NCBI GenBank assembly: GCA_018296165.2
Contig: JACKQL020000010.1
Coordinates: forward strand, 186,001 to 250,000
Source of the DNA: Termitomyces sp. T153
Taxonomy: Eukaryota > Basidiomycota > Agaricomycetes > Agaricales > Lyophyllaceae
Direction of reading: 5' to 3'
DNA length: 64,000 nucleotides
In this document: positions 57,844-64,000 of the stretch, one piece after another
Layout: each line of letters opens with the position of its first letter
Numbering within the stretch: the first letter of the stretch is position 1
Translations under genes and position numbers: made by a program
The notes under the pieces: model-generated
Database searches by the model: none
What the model was told of the DNA's origin: nothing
The model's input: only the letters and a program-made list of their open reading frames with translations

Positions 57844-59050
57844 TGTCAGGTTCCGCTGACCTCGGGGGCTCAGCTGCACTGGGCGAGTCCTTACTAGGCG
57901 GGTGTGATCCCCTTGCACTGGTAACCGAACACTCGAAGACGTTCCGGGCCCTGGTGGCTGGTGCGGGTAGTTGGGGGGATGTGATCCAGACAGATCTGGG
58001 AAGGTCCGGAGAAGTCGGATTGTGAGGAAATGAGACGGTCTTGGCGGGGTTCAGGCAGAAGGCCGTACAGGAGATTTGCGGAAGCAAGGGAGTAGGTGGC
58101 TGTGCGATCAATGGGAATGGAGCCGGGGTTTGATGGGAGATCATTTGTAGCTGATGGAGTTCGGGACCAAGCGAAGAGTGAGGTTCGGACCTGGTAAAGG
58201 AGTGTCAGGGTTCGTAATCGTAATCGCGGAGTTCGTGAGGTCATTAAGGTTGATGAAGACTTGGGCACAATGGTCGGACGGAGTCACCAAGACAGCGTTG
58301 GACGAGACGATATGGAACAAGAGTAGATTCAAGTGGAGATACGAGACGATAACGAGAATAATAGTGAAATGGAGACAGGACAGGACCGGGAGACTGGGAT
58401 AAGACCGGGAGACTGAGATAAGAGAACAAAACACAAAACACGAAAAGGAAACAATCAGACCATAGGTAACGTTAAGCAATATCAAGACTAGAGTATGAAG
58501 AGCTACTCGATGACTTATATACTGACTACCGGAGGACTTCGGGGTATGTCGGCTGTGGCGGCGGGGCTTGGTGGAGCTCGACGGAGGGGGTGGGTGTCGG
58601 TTGTGATTGAGGATTGTGCCGCGCTGATACGTTGATGGGATCATTGGAGAACGCGGGTTGCCCCGAGGTTGTCATGATACTCCGGAATAGGTCGGAGGAA
58701 CCAGGGTGTTGAGTTGATGATGGGTGGCGAAGATCGGGAACAGTGGGGGTGGTTCTCGGGGTTCGGGAGGCCTAGGGTAAGTGTCAGTGGCTGTGGGGCA
58801 GGCACCAAAGTCAGCCAGGGGGCCATCGGAGTTAGCCGGGGAGGCGTTGGAGTTAGCCGGGGAGGCGTTGGAGTTAGCTGGGGAGGCGTTGGAGTTAGCC
58901 GGGGAGGCGTTGGAGTTAGCCGGGGAGGCGTTGGAGTTAGCCGAAATAGGCGTGGGGCATGGGCGGAAGTTCAGCGGAGCATTGGGGGTTTTTTTGGGGG
59001 TTCGGGGGTTGATGGGCGATGTGCGGGGTTTCAGGGAACGGGTCGTGACA
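57844..59050 (-). mobile_element. Young solo LTR (1207 bases) inserted in element C
   Basis: The TSD ACCCT is exact at 57839-57843 and 59051-59055. On the minus strand the LTR starts TGTCACGACCCG and ends GGAACCTGACA, with a TATATAAG box near 58520. It is CpG-rich in a CpG-poor host. It is about 200 bases longer than its relative at 43325-44322, partly because of the 21-base repeat at 58828-58942. Removing it rejoins the protease region of element C. Open frames in it, such as the Gly/Val/Ser repeat reading, are by-products of the repeat. Confidence 0.92.
58828..58942. repeat. 21-base minisatellite inside the young LTR
   Basis: About five and a half copies of a 21-base unit (GGAGTTAGCCGGGGAGGCGT plus one T), with one C-to-T variant near 58879. 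The related LTR at 43325-44322 has only one or two diverged units at the matching place. Because the unit is a multiple of three, it creates long false open frames on both strands. Confidence 0.95.
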
Positions 59051-59526
59051 ACCCTGTTGCTTTCAATGCCAAAGGCATTAATGAAGAAAATAGCAACATA
59101 GCAATCATTGTTAGCTATAACCATTCCACTGGTCTAGTGACTTGTATAGCTTCTTGTGATTTGGACAAAGACATTATACTTACTAATTCTGACACACAGA
59201 CCAACCCCACGCTAGCATATCTTCACACTACTGCTAGTGACCTTTCTGATTTGTTCCTTCCACCTTGTTCTTATCTTGTTTCTACTGATACATCTAATCC
59301 CTTGATTCTTGGACAGACTTTACCCCTTGATACAAACAATACAGACACTACCCCCACCTATGTTAACATTCCATTCCCCACTCAATTTGTTGCTAATGAA
59401 CCCCCTAAGCAAAAAGGAGTCCAGGTAAAGAAGAAGTACAAACCCATTGCTATGAAAACCAAACTGGTTGCCAGCCATGTTAGCAAGGATTTCTGAATCA
59501 AGTGCTAGATTATTGGCAATCCACTA

Positions 59527-60528
59527 GTGATGATTCCTCTGCTTAATCCTAACCCACTACCTTTTGTCCCAACAAAGCAATTCACTAGCAAACAACAAGC
59601 AAAACTCATCAAGGACCATAACACAGGCTTTTTCACTAGCAACAAAATCAAAGTGCTAGTCAATGTGGTCTCCAAGCAGGAAAAAGCTTTTGCCTGGGAG
59701 GATTCTGAACAAGGAAGCTTATGCCCTGACTTCTTCCCACCAGTATGCATACCAACAATCCCTCATGTACCTTGGGTTCAGCACAACCATTCCATACCCC
59801 CAGGGTTAGAAAAAGAAGTATGCAAGATCATTCAAGATAAGATTAACACTGGTGTTTATGAACCTTTGAACTCCACTTACCACTCACAATGGTTTTGTGT
59901 CCTTAAGAAGAATGGTAAGCTCAGGATTGTGCATAGCCTAGAGCCACTAAACCATGTTACCATTCACCATTCCAGAGTACCACCATTTCCAGATCATGTT
60001 GCTGAATCTTTTGCTGGATGCATCTGTAGTGTTACCCTCGACCTCTACATTGGCTATGATGAGTGACTTATTGACCCTGCCTCATGTGACTTAACAACAT
60101 TCCAGACTCTGTTTGGTGGCCTTCACTTAGTAACTTTGCCAATGGGCTGGACCAACTCTGTGCCTATATTCCATGATGATATTACCTTCATTTTGCAGCC
60201 AGAGATCCCTCATAATGTGCTCAGCTTTATCAACAATGTTGGTGCTAAAGGACCCAAGGACTGGAAGATTGTTAATGGTAAACCCACTAAGCATCCTGCT
60301 AACCCAAACATTTGCCTAGTGCTATGGAAGCTCTTTGAACTTCTTAACAGGATTCTCCAGCAGATGAAGTATTGCAGTAGCACCTTCTCTGGTCACAAAC
60401 TTGTTTTATGCACCCCTACTTTCAAGATCCTTGGCCACATTTGTACTCCTAGCAGTCATATTCCTGACAAAAGTTGCTTGGCCCTAATTGAGCAGTGGGG
60501 CCCTTGGAAGTCACTATCAGAAGTCTGA
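59527..60528 (+). pseudogene. Reverse transcriptase of element C
   Basis: Frames 59527-60066 and 60136-60528 hold the RT: KQEKAFAWEDSEQG, then VCKIIQDKINTGVYEP, SQWFCVLKKNGKLRIVHSLEPLN and SVTLDLYIGYDE. The palm follows: TFQTLFGGLHLVTLPMGWTNSVPIFHDDI. The catalytic box, usually FIDDV or similar, reads FINNV, so both Asp residues are Asn. The enzyme cannot be active. The Gly-Trp-Thr-Asn-Ser block marks a gypsy lineage found in basidiomycetes. Confidence 0.8.
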
Positions 60529-60825
60529 GCTTTTCTGGGCACAGTAGGAGTACTTAGGATCTTCATCCAGAACTTTGCACACCACACCAACAATTTAATG
60601 AAACTTACTTGTGTTGGTGTCCCTTTTGAGTTTGGCCCCAACCAGATAAATGCCCAATGTGACCTCATGAAGGCCTTATAAGACACTAAGTCCCTAGTTC
60701 CTATTGACTATGAATTGCCTGACCCTGTCATCTTAGCAGTTGACACTTTGTATATAGTGGTCAGTTATTACCTTTGCTAGTGCACTAGCAACAATTGCAA
60801 AGAACGTTGCTACAACTGCTTTGGG

Positions 60826-62100
60826 TTGATTATGCTAATTGACAGAGAAGCTAGATTCAGTCAGCCCAAGTTGGAACTCTATGGCCTTTATCAAGCACTG
60901 CAAGCCTTATGGATGTACTTTATTGGTGTTAGGAACCTCATCATTGAAGTTGATGCTTGCTACATCAAGGGTATGCTTCAGAACCCTGATATCCAACCCT
61001 CTGCTAGCATGAACTGCTGGATTATGGTGATTTTAATGTTTCACTTTGAGCTTGTTCATATCAAGGGAACTTTCCATGGCCCCAATTGTCTTTTGTGATG
61101 CCTGCCCCAGCCTGGTGATTCCCCTGTGGACAATAGCAACAATCCAGTTTATGACAATTGGATTAATTGTTTGCATGGCTTCATCCACCAAGTTCAGCTA
61201 CCATTACTGCTCCTTCACTAAGTCTCCATGGCTTCCCATTGCCTACCTCCTCTGGTCGAGTACCCTTATTTGCAACCTTTAGTGACTTTTGCTAGCAATA
61301 AAGACACCACTCCACAACTAGCTACTAATGATGATATTCAGCCTCTCTGTGAAGATGGCACCACTGCCTATAGCAATGTGCTCCACAGTGCTAAAGCTAT
61401 TGCCAGCAACACCTGCATACTCCTAGTCAAGAAATGGCTTCACAATCTTGCCAGACCCAAAGGCCTTAGCAATAATGAGTATGCCACATTTGTCCACTAC
61501 ACTTCCATGTTCTTTGTCACTGAAGGCAAACTTTGGCAAAGAAGTTGGGATGGTGCTCACAAGCTATTTGTTTCCACCACTAGTCACTTACAAGTCTTGA
61601 AAGCCATGCATGACAATTTGGGACATAGAGGCCTCTTTGCTACCCACTCAGCCCTTCTAGAATGATTTTGGTGGCCTCAAGTTAGCACTGATATCATATG
61701 GTACATCCAGACTTGCCACCTCTGCCAGGTACACCAGACAACCAAAGTTCTCATCCTGCTGACCATTGCTATGCCAGCACCCTTGTTCAGCAAGATATAT
61801 GTTGACACCATGTTCATGCCACCCTCCAATAAGTTCAAATATATCATTCAAGGATGTTGTTTGCTAACTCATTACCCTGAGTTCCATATACTTGCCAGAG
61901 AGAACACTGAAGCTATTAATAAATGGCTATATGAGGACGTTATCTGTTGCTGGGGAGCACTTAGTGAAATTGTTACTAACAATGGGCCTCCAATCCTAAA
62001 GGCGGTCACTTACTTGGCAAAGAAGTACAACTTGCACCATATTCAGATCTCTGGATACAATAAGCATGCTAACAGAATAGTTGAGTGACCCCACTTCAAT
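60826..62100 (+). pseudogene. RNase H and integrase of element C
   Basis: RNase H-like sequence (SQPKLELYGLYQALQALW, IEVDACYIKGML) lies at 60826-61098. The integrase then shows the zinc site: HDNLGHRGLFATHSALLE, a stop, then CHLCQVHQT. The catalytic core follows with IYVDTMFMPP and IVTNNGPPILK (normally VTDNGxx, so Asp is again changed to Asn). A C-terminal beta domain is at 62203-62700 (FQTGDLVLMRNTRVE, LGPLVVI). It would insert the element copy; stops and lost catalytic Asp make it inactive. Confidence 0.8.
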
Positions 62101-62775
62101 GTTTGCCAAGCTCTCTTCAAAGTGGTTGACAGTGATCAATCCAGGTGGAGTACAGCTACTTATTCTGTCTTTTGGTCAGAATGTGTTATAGTTTGCAAGT
62201 GAATGGGTTGCTCCTCTTACTACATGACAACTAGCACCCACCCTCTCCTGCCGGCCAACATAGTAGAAGCAACATCTTTGCAACTGCCACTAAACTTGCT
62301 ATTGTCAACAACTGACCTCATAGCCCATCAAGTGATTGATCTTCAATGTTGCCAAGAGGACCTCAACCACCTTCACAGTAATGTCCTTAGCACTCATCAC
62401 CTAGCCACCATTCACTTCAAAGCAGAACACGCTGCTACAATCCATGATTACAATTTCCAAACTGGTGACCTTGTACTGATGAGAAACACTAGAGTTGAGG
62501 TGACACATACCAAGGAAATGAAGCCTTGTTACTTAGGCCCACTGGTGGTAATCTCTCATAACTGTGGGGGCACTTACATTCTTTGCAAACTAGATGGTTC
62601 AGTACTGCATTGTCCTATAGCCACCTTTCAATCAGTTCCTTACTTCACTAGAGAACACATAGCAGTGCCTAACAATGCTTTTGACCTCAACACCTCATGA
62701 CTTAGAGAACTTGAACAAACCAACCTTGTAGACAACAATGATCCTGGCAACACTGCTAGAGAAGAAGAAAACTAA

Positions 62776-63250
62776 GACATACCTTTCACTAAGCCCTAGC
62801 AACTTTTCTTGATTCCACCTAGTTTCTCACTGTTCTTGTCCTTATTATCTAGAAAAACCATGAAAAATACCTTACAAAAATATCAAGTCCTTTCATTCTT
62901 GCTACTCTTTCTTCATATTACTTTGGTTTAAGAAGCCTTTCACGGACATTCTACTTTACTATTCTCTTGTTTTCAATGCTGCGCTTGGCCACTCTGTTGC
63001 TAGCACTCAGCATGCCTCTAGGGGTATTTTGCCATGATAACTTACTGAGTATTTTCCTCCAAGCATCACTAGCATCAAGTGACAATCACTAGTGCATACT
63101 GCCCCATTGATCTTGATTGTCTTTGCTTCCTCTCAATTTCTAAATCATTGGAAGTATTATACATTTTGGGGGCCCCTTAAGGGGGCTAGTCTGTGTCCAT
63201 ACTACAAAAAAGTCTAAAAAAAAGAAAAAAATTTTATATACAGGAGGCAA
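62776..63250. other. Non-coding region after pol of element C
   Basis: AT-rich sequence with a G-rich stretch (GGGGGCCCCTTAAGGGGGC, 63168-63186), which is also a short inverted repeat, and a poly(A)-rich run at 63210-63230. It may include a polypurine tract, but no LTR start follows. No gene is supported. Confidence 0.45.
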
Positions 63251-63990
63251 TAGTCACTAGGCATTGAGGTTGGCATTGTCATCAGGAACTTCCACCAAAC
63301 CCTCCTTCTCCCAATCTCCCTCTCCAATGTTGCTCTCCTCCTACCAAGCCAGGAAGGCCTGACAGTTGCACTGATATCCTGCCAATGTTGCCAAGGTTCA
63401 CTTGGTGACAGTGTACCATGCCCTTGCTGCTACCAACTCCTCTCTCACTGCCTCCAGCTCCCTCTGGAACTGTTGTTCCACCCCAGCCACTCTCTCATTG
63501 AAGTCTGATAGCAATGCTGCTGGCATTAATGGCATCAGCCAAGCCAGATCCTTGCTCAGCCACTCCAGTTTGTCATTGCCAACCTGCTGCAGTAGTGTGT
63601 TGCTCCAGGTCCCCTAGCAAAGTCATTAGCAACCAAGAAGATAGCAAAAGGTGAGACTTACTTATTGTCAGACTTTGACCTCCTTAGCCCCTTTGTCCTC
63701 CTCTTTGTCCTCCTTGATGGTGACTGGGGCAGCCTCAAACTCCTCCTTGCCCTTAACCTCCATATCACTTGCTTCCTGCTCCACCTCAGTGACCATCACT
63801 AAGGGAGTCATCTCCCTCATCTCCACATCCTTCTCACTCTCCTCACTAGCAACCAAGGCAGGACTTGCTGGTCATTTTTGTGCCAGAGGCACATTGTTGT
63901 TGCTGTTGCTGCCATTGTTGCCATCATCATCCTTGTCACTTTCCACTACCTCCCTGCTCTTCACCCTAGCAACCCTGCTACTTTCAATGG
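63250..63990 (-). pseudogene. Antisense ORF region following pol of element C
   Basis: Minus-strand frames (63856-63668 and down to about 63255) give an acidic, Glu/Lys-rich protein (EESEKDVEMREM, TIKEDKEEDKGAKEVKV) and, after a likely intron or break, a tail ending EGLVEVPDDNANLNA and a stop. Some basidiomycete gypsy elements carry an antisense ORF between pol and the 3' LTR; this placement would fit, but I infer it only from position and composition. No enzyme motif is seen. Confidence 0.4.
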
Positions 63991-64000
63991 CAGCCTCCTC

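Larger units (their letters stand above)
54258..64000 (+). mobile_element. Gypsy-type element C, plus strand, probably continuing past the edge
   Basis: The 5' LTR is about 54258-55349 (starts TGGTAATAAG, TATATAAAT near 54760, ends GTGCATCA). A TTTTGGAGCCC primer-binding-like sequence follows. Gag, protease, RT, RNase H and integrase follow in order up to about 62700. No 3' LTR was found before the window ends. A minus-strand ORF region (63250-63990) follows pol. It differs from A, B and D in gag and RT type and is a second gypsy lineage. A young LTR (57844-59050) interrupts it. Confidence 0.75.

Noticed and set aside
58714..59496. Long plus-strand ORF with a Gly/Val/Ser repeat
   Set aside because: It crosses the border of a nested LTR (59050) and its repeat part is the 21-base minisatellite; only the part after 59051 belongs to element C.
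1..64000. tRNA and 5S rRNA genes
   Set aside because: I looked for TTCGA-type B-box sequences with matching acceptor stems (for example near 4285 and 25025) and found none that fold convincingly; a tRNAscan run would settle this.

Overview
The window looks like a chromosomal segment of a basidiomycete fungus (Agaricomycetes-like; I cannot name the species). The genes are split by many GT..AG introns of about 45-70 bases. Several gene products are typically fungal: a YTP1/DUF2427 membrane protein, an FMP52-type short-chain dehydrogenase, a long-form tRNase Z, a GH5 glucanase and a class 3 lipase. The repeats are basidiomycete Ty3/gypsy elements and a LINE. Exon boundaries were worked out by hand from splice sites and reading phase; every model below keeps frame from start to stop.

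Layout. (1) 1-4110: a decayed non-LTR retrotransposon (LINE) on the minus strand, holding a CpG-containing LTR-like insert near 2605-2972. (2) 4110-30060: the gene island. It carries a degenerate copy of a Ubl-domain gene (4200-4520), an MFS transporter (5024-6923, +), a second fragment of the Ubl family (9080-9372) and the intact Ubl-family gene (9615-11080, -). These are followed by tRNase Z (11473-14793, -), the YTP1-like protein (15130-17230, +), the FMP52-like protein (17464-18596, +), a tandem repeat block (19805-20062), a coiled-coil hypothetical protein (20565-22691, -), a secreted GH5 glucanase (25243-27484, +) and a secreted lipase (28210-29618, +). tRNase Z and the YTP1-like gene are divergent over a 336-base gap. 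(3) 30060-64000: a nested LTR-retrotransposon cluster.

The nest can be partly dated by target-site duplications (TSDs). An unclassified LTR element F (LTR 30534-30744, minus) is cut by gypsy element A (3' LTR 33186-35694, body 35695-39920 and 49517-49689, minus). A's 3' LTR holds a complete small LTR element with a KH-like ORF (33304-35366, TSD gaaat). A's gag is split by a complete gypsy element B (39921-49516, minus, TSD cttct). B itself contains four further LTR insertions. A plus-strand sister of B, element D (from 49690), sits head-to-head with B and breaks off at about 54257, where gypsy element C (plus) begins. C contains another young LTR (57844-59050, TSD accct) and probably runs past the right edge.

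The repeat blocks are visibly almost free of CpG, while the gene island and the two youngest LTRs (43325-44322 and 57844-59050) keep CpG. This contrast suggests methylation-linked C-to-T decay of older repeats. The most unusual items are the KH-like LTR element, the helical plus ubiquitin-like protein with its broken relatives, and extreme microexons (two of 7 bases).
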